Assembly (NCBI GenBank): GCA_024278415.1
Contig: JAJRTI010000021.1
Location: 1 to 20,644 of the forward strand
Length of the DNA stretch: 20,644 bases
Reading direction: 5' to 3'
From: Planctomycetota bacterium
GTDB lineage: Bacteria; Planctomycetota; Brocadiia; JAJRTI01
The position numbers and the translations under genes were made by a program. Shown here piece after piece: positions 1 to 6,740 of this stretch. The notes below the pieces were generated by a model. The model ran no database searches. It saw only the letters and a list, made by a program, of their open reading frames with translations, and was not told the origin of the DNA. Position 1 is the stretch's first letter; each line of letters begins with the position of its first letter.

Positions 1-51
1 CGGCCTGCGGCCGCAACCCTGGGCTAGAAGCCGGAAGCCCGTTGGGCTTCC
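1..51 (+). repeat. Composite palindromic repeat, family 2, left-truncated copy
   Basis: The window opens inside an element that recurs at 6418-6478 and 6587-6646. ACCCTGGG is at 16-23. After a 9-nt spacer comes a perfect hairpin, GGAAGCCC (33-40), loop GTT, GGGCTTCC (44-51). Positions 1-26 match 6598-6622 almost exactly. The stem differs from the other copies but is fully paired. A further 7-bp inverted repeat (CAGCGTT 55-61, AACGCTG 74-80) follows. No transposase is nearby. Confidence 0.75.
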
Positions 52-132
52 AAACAGCGTTGCGTCAAGCGGAAACGCTGTCCATCGAACTCGCGCACGT
101 TCATGGGGCCAACGGCTGTTGCAATCGGCTGA

Positions 133-1035
133 AGTGTTACCTATTTTGTTACGGGCGAACTTCCGTTCCGCGGGCAGACGAGCTTGGAGGTCATGCGCCT
201 CCATCGCACCGCGGCGATGCCGGATCCGAGGGACGTTGTGCCGGGCTTGTCCGAAGGTGTGGCTCTCATCATTATGAAGGCGGCCGCGAAGAATCCGGAG
301 GATCGTTTCCAGTCTTGCGAGGAGATGGCGACCGCGGTGTCCGCGGTGATGGCGGGGCGAGAGAAAGAGGTGGTGTCACAGCTAAGCAAGCCCAAGCCGG
401 CCAGAGGGGGCGGAGCCGCGACACAGGCGCTGGCGCAGTCGGGCAAGGTTGCAGGCGCCGGCGTGAAAGCGGCGGCGCAACTCGCGAGGCCGATGCTTCG
501 CGGCCTGGCCGCGGTGTTTGGCGGAGCGGGGGGCGCGCTCGCCGGGGTGGTGAAGGGCGCGGCCCTGTCCGTCTGGGCGCTCAGGAAGGTGGCGGTCGTG
601 GTCGCCTTCCTGGGGGGAGGCGTGTACTTGGGGAATAGGGTGATGCAGAACGTGAGGGTGGGCGGCGGGCAGGCACTGTCACGGGGGAATCTGAAACAAC
701 TGGGCATGGCCGTGCACATGTACTTTCAGACGTACAACCGTCTTCCTCCCCAAGGTGATTACCCTAAGGCGCTGCTGCCGTTTTCCGGGGGGAAGAACGC
801 GTTCTACCACCCCAACAACACCGACAAGCCGAGGGATGGCTTCCCGGAGAACATCGACTACGAGTTCTCGAACGTGCTGCCCAGGAGCCTGGCTCAGGTG
901 CGAGTCATGTCTGAGACGCCTGTGGCTTGGGAGAAGGAGGTTCGCAAGGATAGGATCATGGTCCTGTATTGCGATGGCCACGTGGAGGAACTGCGCGAGG
1001 AGGATTTCGTGAATCCCAACCTCGAGTCGATGTAG
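133..1035 (+). pseudogene. Truncated Ser/Thr protein kinase C-lobe fused to a transmembrane segment and DUF1559-like tail
   Basis: The frame is open from 133, after a TGA at 130-132. The first residues (YFVTGELPFRGQTSLEV, then NPEDRFQS near 160-320) match the last two subdomains of a Hanks-type kinase. The ATP lobe, HRD and DFG motifs are absent, and none of the three forward frames of bases 1-132 supplies them. Counting from the TTG at 184, an Ala/Gly-rich linker (residues 60-127) leads to a membrane segment (about 128-150). An outer part follows that resembles the DUF1559/pseudopilin-like domain common in Planctomycetes: NLKQLGMAVHMYFQTYNRLPP-type helix end at 169-189 and CDGHVEEL at 263-270. 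Family knowledge predicts an inner-membrane receptor kinase. As it stands it cannot be a kinase; it is a decayed gene, or the remnant of one cut by the repeat upstream. A short membrane protein from TTG 184 or ATG 193 could still be made, but I see no clear ribosome binding site. Confidence 0.65.
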
Positions 1036-1057
1036 GCGGGGACATTGGGGGCTTCCG

Positions 1058-1080
1058 CCGCACCCGGGAACAAGGTGCGG
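1058..1080. repeat. 7-bp hairpin just after the kinase fragment
   Basis: CCGCACC (1058-1064), a 9-nt loop, then GGTGCGG (1074-1080). It sits 23 bases after the stop codon, so it could slow or end transcription. There is no T-run, so I do not call it an intrinsic terminator. Confidence 0.4.
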
Positions 1081-1119
1081 CTCACCGACCGCACCGGGGA
1101 TTGCCGCCGGACTGCGTCG

Positions 1120-1207
1120 CGCTTGTAGTAGGCCCGTGAGGGCCTTCCGCTCGGATGACGCTTCGCTATCGGAGCAGAGGGCGCCCTTACGGTCGCCACT
1201 ACGAGCG
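1120..1207. repeat. GTAGT/GTNA hairpin repeat, inverted pair, locus A
   Basis: The left unit has CGCTTGTAGTA (1120-1130), then GGCCC, loop GTGA, GGGCC (1131-1144). The right unit is inverted: GGCGCCC (1180-1186), loop TTAC (GTAA on the minus strand), GGTCGCC (1191-1197), one mispair, followed by ACTACGAGCG. The same plan of a GTAGT box plus hairpin recurs at 10278-10349, 14391-14471 and 17980-18057 with other stem sequences. Confidence 0.7.
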
Positions 1208-1482
1208 GGTCGCTCCCGCGGTCGCAAAGGGGTGGCGTCGCGGCCGACACTTCAGTCGTGACATAATACTAGCTCCCATACCATTTCCTTCATTCTATGG
1301 ATCTCCACGGGCAGGCTGATGGCGACGACCAACGGCCTGGCGTGAGCCCGAACGAACCGCGATGGGGCAGAGACGCAAAGACGGAGGCAGGGGGGGGAGG
1401 GCCGCTCTGTCTCACGCGCCATGGACGCATGTCTGGGCGCAGTTCCCCTGGCCTGTGGGTCTGCCGCGCCGGCTCTCTTCGA

Positions 1483-1498
1483 ACCGCCTAAAGGCGGT
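1483..1498. repeat. Short perfect hairpin
   Basis: ACCGCCT (1483-1489), loop AA, AGGCGGT (1492-1498). No T-tract follows. It is probably part of another dispersed intergenic repeat. I see no second copy in the window. Confidence 0.4.
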
Positions 1499-1758
1499 CG
1501 CCGAATAGCAGAGCCCAACGCTGCTGCGTCGGAAGGCCCACTTGTCAGCGACGTGTAACCGCCCAGCAAAACGTTCGTAAGAAACGTATTCCAGCGCAGA
1601 TCGGCTCTTGCCCTGCGCGCGGCGCGGAGTTATGTTGCACACGATGTGTTGAGCGGCGCGGTGCTGCTGTCACCGAAGCCGCTTCGTGTGCTTGGTTCAT
1701 GTCCCCACTGCCCGAACCCTCGCGGGCTCGGCGGCGTAACCTCGAGAGGAACAGTGCA

Positions 1759-3279
1759 ATGAAGCGAGCGATGTTGATGGCGATAGTGGCGGTCTGTGTT
1801 GTTGGAGCGGCGCGTGCAGCAGATCTCCGCCCTGGGATCACGGTGTACAACCAGAATTTCGCGGTCGTGAGGGACCTCATTCCACTCGACTTGAAGAAGG
1901 GCACGACTCAAGTCTCGTACAACGAGATCACCGCGCACCTTGAGCCCAGCTCGGTCATCCTGCGCGACCCGGCGGGCAAGGTGCAGCTTCAGATCCTCGA
2001 GCAGAACTTCCGCGGCGACCCGGTCTCGCAGAACCTTCTGCTATCGCTGTACGAGGGCGTGACGATCCAGTTTCTCGTGCGCACGCGTGACGGCACAGAT
2101 AGAATCGTGAAGGGCAAGATCATCCGCAGCGGATACGTGCCGCACCAGCAGGGCCTGCGCCGCTACGGCCAACAGTACTACCAGCGGCAGATGGTGTACT
2201 CCCGCGGTGCGGCTGGGCAGCCCATCATTGAGGTGGATGGGAAACTCCGGTTCACTCTCCCGGGCACGCCCTTGTTCCCAGCGCTCACGGATGACTCCGT
2301 CCTCAAGCCCACCATCAACTGGCTCATCAAGAGCGACCGCGCCGGCAAGCTCAACGCGGAGTTGTGCTACGTGACCGGCGGCATGAGTTGGGCCGCGGAC
2401 TATAACGTCGTCTCGCCGGAAAAGTCCGACCTGATCGACTTGGTGGGCTGGGTGACCATCGACAACCAGAGCGGCAAGGGCTTCAGGGACGCGCGCATCA
2501 AGCTCATGGCCGGGGACGTGAGCAAGATCCAGCAGGGGCCACGTTACGCACAGCAGGCTTATCCCAGGGCGTCGGCAGTGCTGAGCAGCCGCATGGACCC
2601 GGCCGTGACGCAGAAGGCCTTCGACGAGTACCACCTTTACACCCTCAAGCGGCGCACGACCTTGCGCGACCGCGAGACGAAGCAAGTTGAGTTCGTCCGT
2701 GCGACCGGCATCAAGTCCAAGCGTGTGTACGTGTACAACGGCGCGAAGATCGACTGGCGCCGCTACCGCGGTTGGAGCCAGCGTAGCATCATGCAGGACG
2801 CTGGCTTCGGCACGCAGTGCAACCCCAAGGTGTGGGTCATGCGCGAGTTCAAGAACACGAAGGCCAACCAACTCGGCATCCCCCTGCCCAAGGGCAAGGT
2901 GCGCTTCTACCGCCGCGACGACGACGGCCAACTCGAGTTCACTGGCGAGAACGTCATCGACCACACGCCGAAGGACGAGACCGTGCGCGCGTACACCGGC
3001 AACGCGTTCGACCTCGTGGGCGAGCGCCGCCGCACGAAGTTCAAGCTCGACAGCGGCCGAAGCATGCTCGACGAAGCGTTCGAGATCAAGCTGCGCAACC
3101 ACAAGAAGGAGGCCGTGGAGATTCGCGTCATCGAACCCCTCTACCGATGGAGCACGTGGGAGATCACGGAGTCGTCCAAGACGTACCTCAAGAAGGACAG
3201 CCGCACGATCGAGTTCCGCGTGCAGGTCAAGCCTGATGGCGAGCAGACGATCACCTACCAGGTGCGCTACACATGGTGA
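1759..3279 (+). CDS. Secreted DUF4139 domain-containing protein
   Basis: A 506-residue protein. I place the start at ATG 1759 because it follows GAGAGGA at good spacing and opens with a clear signal peptide: MKR, a hydrophobic stretch to about residue 18, and cleavage near AARA-A. Longer in-frame starts upstream lack both. The body fits DUF4139: an opening VYNQNFAVVRD strand with PLDLKKG, a GGMSWAADYNVV stretch and WVTIDNQSGKGFRDARIKL near the middle, and a beta-rich end (FRVQVKPDGEQTITYQVRY) typical of the family's C-terminal sandwich. DUF4139 proteins include bacterial relatives called mucoidy inhibitor A-like. Their biochemical role is unknown, and they act in the periplasm or at the surface. 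The gene stands alone between two repeat-bearing gaps. The family call is from recall of these motifs and has not been searched. Confidence 0.8.
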   Translation: MKRAMLMAIVAVCVVGAARAADLRPGITVYNQNFAVVRDLIPLDLKKGTTQVSYNEITAHLEPSSVILRDPAGKVQLQILEQNFRGDPVSQNLLLSLYEGVTIQFLVRTRDGTDRIVKGKIIRSGYVPHQQGLRRYGQQYYQRQMVYSRGAAGQPIIEVDGKLRFTLPGTPLFPALTDDSVLKPTINWLIKSDRAGKLNAELCYVTGGMSWAADYNVVSPEKSDLIDLVGWVTIDNQSGKGFRDARIKLMAGDVSKIQQGPRYAQQAYPRASAVLSSRMDPAVTQKAFDEYHLYTLKRRTTLRDRETKQVEFVRATGIKSKRVYVYNGAKIDWRRYRGWSQRSIMQDAGFGTQCNPKVWVMREFKNTKANQLGIPLPKGKVRFYRRDDDGQLEFTGENVIDHTPKDETVRAYTGNAFDLVGERRRTKFKLDSGRSMLDEAFEIKLRNHKKEAVEIRVIEPLYRWSTWEITESSKTYLKKDSRTIEFRVQVKPDGEQTITYQVRYTW

Positions 3280-3942
3280 CGCGCGGGACATTCGCCGCCG
3301 CGGCCGCGGCATGGATCGCGGCAGGCGCCTTGGCCGCGGCAGGCGCATTCGTTTGCCCAAGAACCGCGAGTGAACGATCCCGCCCTCACACAGGCAAGAG
3401 CAGGGCGTGCATGACGACCGGGGCTGGCGGGTGAGGACGGCCATCCTGCTGTTAACAGGACACACGTAACACCATGTGGGGTGGTGCGGACTACGGTGGC
3501 TGTGTTGCTGATGAATGAAATCCCACGGATGTCACCAGAGACCACGGATGAGGAAAGGAATCATGCCTCTTCCCATAGCCAAGCCGAACGGTGAGGTCAT
3601 GTCGAACACGCGGCGCTCTCTGGCGCTCATGGTGCACGATCACCCGGCGCCGTGGGGCTGGCACTCTGACTCCGGGTTTGTTTGCCACCTCTTATCTTCA
3701 TCCGTGGTCTCTGGTGACATTCGTGGGACAGGTTGGGTCTGCCGATCTTGCCACGGCGCTGACAGCCGATACTCAGAGCCATCGTTCGTGGCCCAGCCAG
3801 TCAAGCCCACGGTATTGCGCGTCGATAATTGACAGGACCATCTTGGGGTGTGCGTAGAGGTCGCAAGAAGGTAGAATGATTGCCTCAGCCATGTGGAGAC
3901 CTCCTGCCCACAGTGGCCCCCAATACCTTGAGAGACCGCACC
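3280..3942. other. Intergenic region holding a 31-bp inverted repeat
   Basis: No supported gene lies here. It starts with a GC-rich stretch containing two copies of CGCGGCAGGCGC (3317-3328, 3335-3346). A long inverted repeat follows at 3521-3728. I see no intrinsic terminator after the DUF4139 gene and no clear promoter for the downstream gene. Confidence 0.6.
3521..3728. repeat. 31-bp inverted repeat with 146-nt spacer
   Basis: The left arm is 3521-3551 and begins TCCCACGGATGTCACC. The right arm is 3698-3728 and ends GGTGACATTCGTGGGA. The arms are complementary at 30 of 31 positions. The spacer carries no transposase and no convincing coding sequence. The arms resemble the dispersed CACGAATG/ATCCGTGG junk repeats seen in many environmental genomes. 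Confidence 0.75.
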
Positions 3943-4422
3943 ATGATCCCTAGCGACCACTTTGTCCGATACTACAACGAAGTCTTCAAGGCGCTCGACG
4001 AGTTGGGCCGGGAACACTTGGTCGCGTATTGGCGGGAGCTGGGCCGCCTTCAAACGAAGGAGCTGGGCGAGCGCTTCCGCACGGGCGGGCTCCAAGCGTG
4101 CTACGACTACTGGAAGGTGATCGAGAAGGAGGAGAACTGCGGCGCCCGCGTTACGCTCGCCGACGACTACTTCGAGTTCCGCATGGAGGCATGCCCCAGC
4201 CTCGGGAAGGTGCTGGACAACGACGCGGCCCCGTCGCCCCTTTACTGCGACCACTGCATGGGCTGGGTCAAACCGGTCATGGAATACGCCGGGCTATACG
4301 CGGTCATGGACATGCACTCCCGCACCGAACCGCACTGCCATTTCCGGGTGTACGCGGACAAGGCCAAAGCCGAAGAATGGGAGCGGCAGGGGAAGCTGGT
4401 CTCGGAGCCCTACGACGCGTAA
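3943..4422 (+). CDS. Small Cys/His-containing protein, possibly related to L-2-amino-thiazoline-4-carboxylate hydrolases
   Basis: A 159-residue soluble protein with no signal peptide or membrane segment. ATG 3943 is preferred over an upstream in-frame start at 3880 because the extra 21 residues look non-coding. The ribosome site (GAGAGACC) is weak. The N-terminal half is helical and charged. The C-terminal half carries the conserved-looking cysteines: C53, C66 (NCGAR), C84 (EACPS), C102 and C105 (YCDHCMGW), and an H-C-H triplet at 131-133. The layout (a NCGAR-like stretch, an acidic-aromatic patch, a YCDHC pair, then EPHCHFRVY near the end) reminds me of ATC hydrolase-like proteins of cysteine metabolism. 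The resemblance is weak, and a metal-binding protein of unknown function is as likely. It converges on the TrkA-like gene with only six bases between stops. Confidence 0.55.
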   Translation: MIPSDHFVRYYNEVFKALDELGREHLVAYWRELGRLQTKELGERFRTGGLQACYDYWKVIEKEENCGARVTLADDYFEFRMEACPSLGKVLDNDAAPSPLYCDHCMGWVKPVMEYAGLYAVMDMHSRTEPHCHFRVYADKAKAEEWERQGKLVSEPYDA

Positions 4423-4428
4423 GCCCAC

Positions 4429-5097
4429 TCACGTCTGCCGGCCGACGTTGTCCATGAGCCGGTCGATGTCCTTCACCTTTCCCAGCACAACGAGCACGTC
4501 CGTCTTCTGGATCACGTAGCGGCCATCGGGGGCCATCTGCACGTCTTCGTTCTTGGGCCCGTGCACCGCGATGACCTGCACGTTGAACTTGGCCCCCAGG
4601 TCCAAGTCCCTCAGCGATTTGCCCTCCAGAGTTTCGTTCGGCCGTACCTCGGTGATGCGGTACTCCGGGGGCAGGGCCAGGAAGTCCAGTGCGTTGGGGT
4701 AGCTTAGCTCCGTGCCCAGGCGCGTGGCCATCTCGCGCTCCGGCAGGATGGTGCGCTGCACACCCAGCGCGGTGAGGATCTTGGCGTGGTCTTCGTTGAT
4801 CGCCTTCGCCCAGATGTTCTTCACGCCCAACTCTTGCAGATACAACGCGGCGAGAATGGCCGCGTCCATGTGGTCGCCGAGGCTGATGATCACGCCATCC
4901 ATGTCGCCCAACGGAAGCACTTCGAGCGTGCGCCGCACGGTCACGTCCCCAATGACCGCGGTCTGCACCACGTCTTGCACCTCCTCGACCCGTTTCTCGT
5001 CCAGGTCCACGGCGAGCACCTCGCAGCCGTTGTCCACGAGCGTCTGTGCGAGCGCCGCGCCAAAGCTGCCTAGGCCGATGAGTGCGAATTGGCCCAT
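4429..5097 (-). CDS. ktrA: TrkA/KtrA-family potassium channel regulatory subunit (RCK protein)
   Basis: A 222-residue cytoplasmic protein with an RCK_N and an RCK_C domain. The N-terminal Rossmann fold is clear: GLGSFG at 8-13, strand two ending in D31 (VLAVDLDEKR), and the usual DVTVRRTLE and GVIISLGDHMDAAI segments. An RCK_C (TrkA_C) domain follows from about 135 (ITEVRPNETLEGKSLRDLDL... to VLVVLGKVKDID). Such proteins form rings that bind NAD(H)/ATP and gate TrkH/KtrB-type potassium transporters at the inner membrane. ATG 5097 is preceded by AAAGGTAGG at about seven bases. No ion-conducting subunit is in the window, so the partner must be elsewhere. The gene follows the Gfo/Idh/MocA gene by 89 bp on the same strand and may be read with it. 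It could equally be called trkA; the short two-domain form favours ktrA. Confidence 0.88.
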   Translation of the reverse strand: MGQFALIGLGSFGAALAQTLVDNGCEVLAVDLDEKRVEEVQDVVQTAVIGDVTVRRTLEVLPLGDMDGVIISLGDHMDAAILAALYLQELGVKNIWAKAINEDHAKILTALGVQRTILPEREMATRLGTELSYPNALDFLALPPEYRITEVRPNETLEGKSLRDLDLGAKFNVQVIAVHGPKNEDVQMAPDGRYVIQKTDVLVVLGKVKDIDRLMDNVGRQT

Positions 5098-5186
5098 GAC
5101 TAACCTACCTTTCGTTCGTTCTGCCTTGGTTAGGCCTCAGTATACCACGAGCAGGGCATCAACAGAACTCAAGCCGTGGGGGCCGC

Positions 5187-6230
5187 TCAGCCCAAATCGA
5201 TACCCGCGTCCTTCACGAGTTGCCGCGGGTCGACCGGGGCGCCACCCTGCTCGACGGACGCATAGCCGGCGAGCGAGATGGCGAGACTCTTGATGCCTTC
5301 GTCGTACGGCACGAACGTCTCGCGGCGGCCCTCGATGACCGCGTCGAGGAAGTCGTAGAGCACGTAGTCGGCCCAGCCCTTGCCGGCGGGCTCGGAGCCT
5401 GCGCCGTCCTCGTCCTGCCACGTCGCGTTGCCGCCGTCGATGGCCGCGAACAGGCCTTCGGCCACGATGCGGAAGCCGTTGTCCCACTTCACCTGGGGCA
5501 CCATCGAGCAACTCAAGGTGCTCATCGCGCCGGACTCGAATCGCATGATCAGCGCGGTCGTGTCGGGGATCGTGACGCCGGGGTATTCGCTCACGAGCCC
5601 AGTGCCTGGCTCCCCGCCCGGCTTCGGCGTCCAGTCGTGCACTTGGGACGTGCAGCCCACGACGCTCGCGACCTCGCCCGCGAGGAAGCGGCCCATGTCA
5701 AGCATGTGGGTGGCTTGCTCGATGAGCTGGCCGCCGGACAGCTCGATCTTGGGCCACCAGCCCTTGCCCGGCATGCCAGGCATGTAGTAGTGCTGCTGTA
5801 CCATCGCGATCTTACGCGTGCTCAGCAGCTCCTTGACCTTTTGCACGCCCTTGGCATAACGGTACATGTACCCCACTTGAACGAGTACGCCGGCCGCGTC
5901 GACCGCGTCCTTCACGCGCTTGGCCAGCTCCAAGTTGACTGCGACCGGCTTCTCCACGAAGAAGTGGATGCCGCGCTGGGCCGCGGCTTCCTCGATGTCG
6001 CCATGCGCAAAGGGCGGGGTGCAGATGACGATCGCGTCGGGCTTCTCCGCATCGAAGAGCGCGGCTGCGGATTCGTGCGCGCTGCCACCCCACTGCTCCG
6101 CGGCCGCTTTGGCGAGGTCGAGGCTCACGTCCGCATGCCCGACGATCTCCACGTCGTCGCGCTTGTCGGACGAGGTCAAGTGGCGCTTCGCAATGCCGCC
6201 AACGCCGACGAATCCAAGCTTCAGGGCCAT
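5187..6230 (-). CDS. Gfo/Idh/MocA family NAD(P)-dependent oxidoreductase
   Basis: A 347-residue cytoplasmic dehydrogenase of the usual family length. The N-terminal Rossmann domain shows GFVGVGGIAKRH (6-17) and the family signature EKPVAV with E93-K94-P95. The C-terminal alpha/beta domain begins about residue 120 and carries G-G-Q-L-I-E-Q-A-T-H-M-L-D, where H175 and D178 correspond to the catalytic His/Asp pair region of these enzymes. The family oxidises or reduces hydroxyl groups on sugars and inositols, or splits glycosides through a keto intermediate. The substrate cannot be read here. ATG 6230 has a strong ribosome site, AAAGGAGAT, about eight bases upstream. Neighbouring isomerase-like and nitrilase-like genes on the same strand suggest a sugar-derivative pathway, although 510 bp of palindromic DNA separate it from the upstream gene. 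Confidence 0.93.
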   Translation of the reverse strand: MALKLGFVGVGGIAKRHLTSSDKRDDVEIVGHADVSLDLAKAAAEQWGGSAHESAAALFDAEKPDAIVICTPPFAHGDIEEAAAQRGIHFFVEKPVAVNLELAKRVKDAVDAAGVLVQVGYMYRYAKGVQKVKELLSTRKIAMVQQHYYMPGMPGKGWWPKIELSGGQLIEQATHMLDMGRFLAGEVASVVGCTSQVHDWTPKPGGEPGTGLVSEYPGVTIPDTTALIMRFESGAMSTLSCSMVPQVKWDNGFRIVAEGLFAAIDGGNATWQDEDGAGSEPAGKGWADYVLYDFLDAVIEGRRETFVPYDEGIKSLAISLAGYASVEQGGAPVDPRQLVKDAGIDLG

Positions 6231-6417
6231 TGTTGATCTCCTTTGATCTCACCGAAACCAACCACAGAGGACACGGAGAGGCACAGAGGGCAAATTACCA
6301 GAGTTTCCCCATCCAGACAACCCAAGCGGCGGCTTGCTGCCGCTTCGTTAGGGGGGGGCGAGGGCCTCTGCTCTTTACCCACATTTCAAGGATGGCTGCG
6401 GCGGGCACTGGGGAGCA

Positions 6418-6478
6418 GGAATCCCAACGGGATTCCGTCCTCCAGCCCAGGGTTGCGACCGAAGCTCGCTACCCTGGG
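6418..6478 (-). repeat. Composite palindromic repeat, family 2, copy 2
   Basis: GGAATCCC, loop AAC, GGGATTCC (6418-6436) is a perfect 8-bp stem. After nine bases comes CCCAGGGT (6446-6453), 17 bases, and ACCCTGGG (6471-6478). Read on the minus strand it has the same order and spacing as the copies at 1-51 and 6587-6646. Confidence 0.8.
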
Positions 6479-6500
6479 TCGGTTGAGCGCGGTGCCCCAC

Positions 6501-6560
6501 CCCCATCCCTCTGCCTTTCCGATCCCGCACTTGCGGGATCGGAAAGGCAGAGGGATGGGG
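6501..6560. repeat. 28-bp perfect hairpin with a four-base loop
   Basis: Positions 6501-6528 (starting CCCCATCCCTCTGCC) are exactly complementary to 6533-6560, with loop ACTT. No T-run follows on either strand. In RNA this would be an extremely stable stem, able to block exonucleases or be cut by RNase III. In DNA it could extrude as a cruciform. Confidence 0.9.
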
Positions 6561-6586
6561 AGAATGGTGGGTTTGGGCGCCTTGTT

Positions 6587-6646
6587 CCCAGGGTAGCGGC
6601 CTGCGGCCGCAACCCTGGGCTATCACACGGGACCCCCTTGGGGTCC
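6587..6646 (+). repeat. Composite palindromic repeat, family 2, copy 3
   Basis: CCCAGGGT (6587-6594), 17 bases, ACCCTGGG (6612-6619), ten bases, then GGACCCC, loop CTT, GGGGTCC (6630-6646). The 17-base core contains GCGGCC-T-GCGGCCGC and is largely the reverse complement of the core of copy 2. Confidence 0.8.
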
Positions 6647-6740
6647 GGGAGGCCGCACGAGAGCGACCTTGCAAGAGTTTGGAGATGTGGGTAAAGGGCA
6701 GGGCGAGGGCCTCTGCGTGCCTCCGTGTTCGCTGTGGTTC

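Larger units (their letters stand above)
1036..1758. other. Repeat-rich intergenic region without a supported gene
   Basis: This 0.7-kb stretch holds a small hairpin (1058-1080), a paired GTAGT-type repeat (1120-1207), a purine-rich tract resembling the dispersed CAGAGAC-GCAAAGACGGAGG junk repeat (about 1365-1400, with a run of eight G) and a hairpin at 1483-1498. Open frames here lack start signals and domain-like sequence. The last 60 bases should hold the promoter of the DUF4139 gene, but I see no convincing -35/-10 pair. Confidence 0.6.
6261..6738. repeat. Nested inverted-repeat island between two minus-strand genes
   Basis: The whole gap is symmetrical. Imperfect outer arms lie at 6261-6289 (ACCACAGAGGACACGGAG...) and, inverted, at 6710-6738. 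Inside is a 12-bp inverted pair, 6373-6384 and 6685-6696 (CTTTACCCACAT). Next come two head-to-head family-2 elements (6418-6478 and 6587-6646), and in the centre a 28-bp perfect hairpin (6501-6560). A 16-bp direct repeat, GGGCGAGGGCCTCTGC, lies at 6356-6371 and 6701-6716. No coding sequence is supported. Confidence 0.85.

Noticed and set aside
42..638. Plus-strand frame of 198 codons overlapping the kinase fragment
   Set aside because: It is in another frame from the kinase and pseudopilin-like motifs and is Gly/Arg-rich, so it is a frame shadow.
2041..3465. Long minus-strand open frame (474 codons) opposite the DUF4139 gene
   Set aside because: It is an antisense shadow in GC-rich DNA: the composition is Leu/Val/Ala/His/Arg-rich with no domain motifs, while the plus-strand frame has a signal peptide, ribosome site and family features.
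6230..6694. Open frames across the palindrome island
   Set aside because: Their translations only read through repeats (the SPGLRP...AATLG-type strings) on both strands; no start signal or domain.
6261..6738. Insertion sequence with terminal inverted repeats
   Set aside because: Despite outer inverted arms there is no transposase or remnant and no clear target duplication; the arms belong to a widespread intergenic repeat type.
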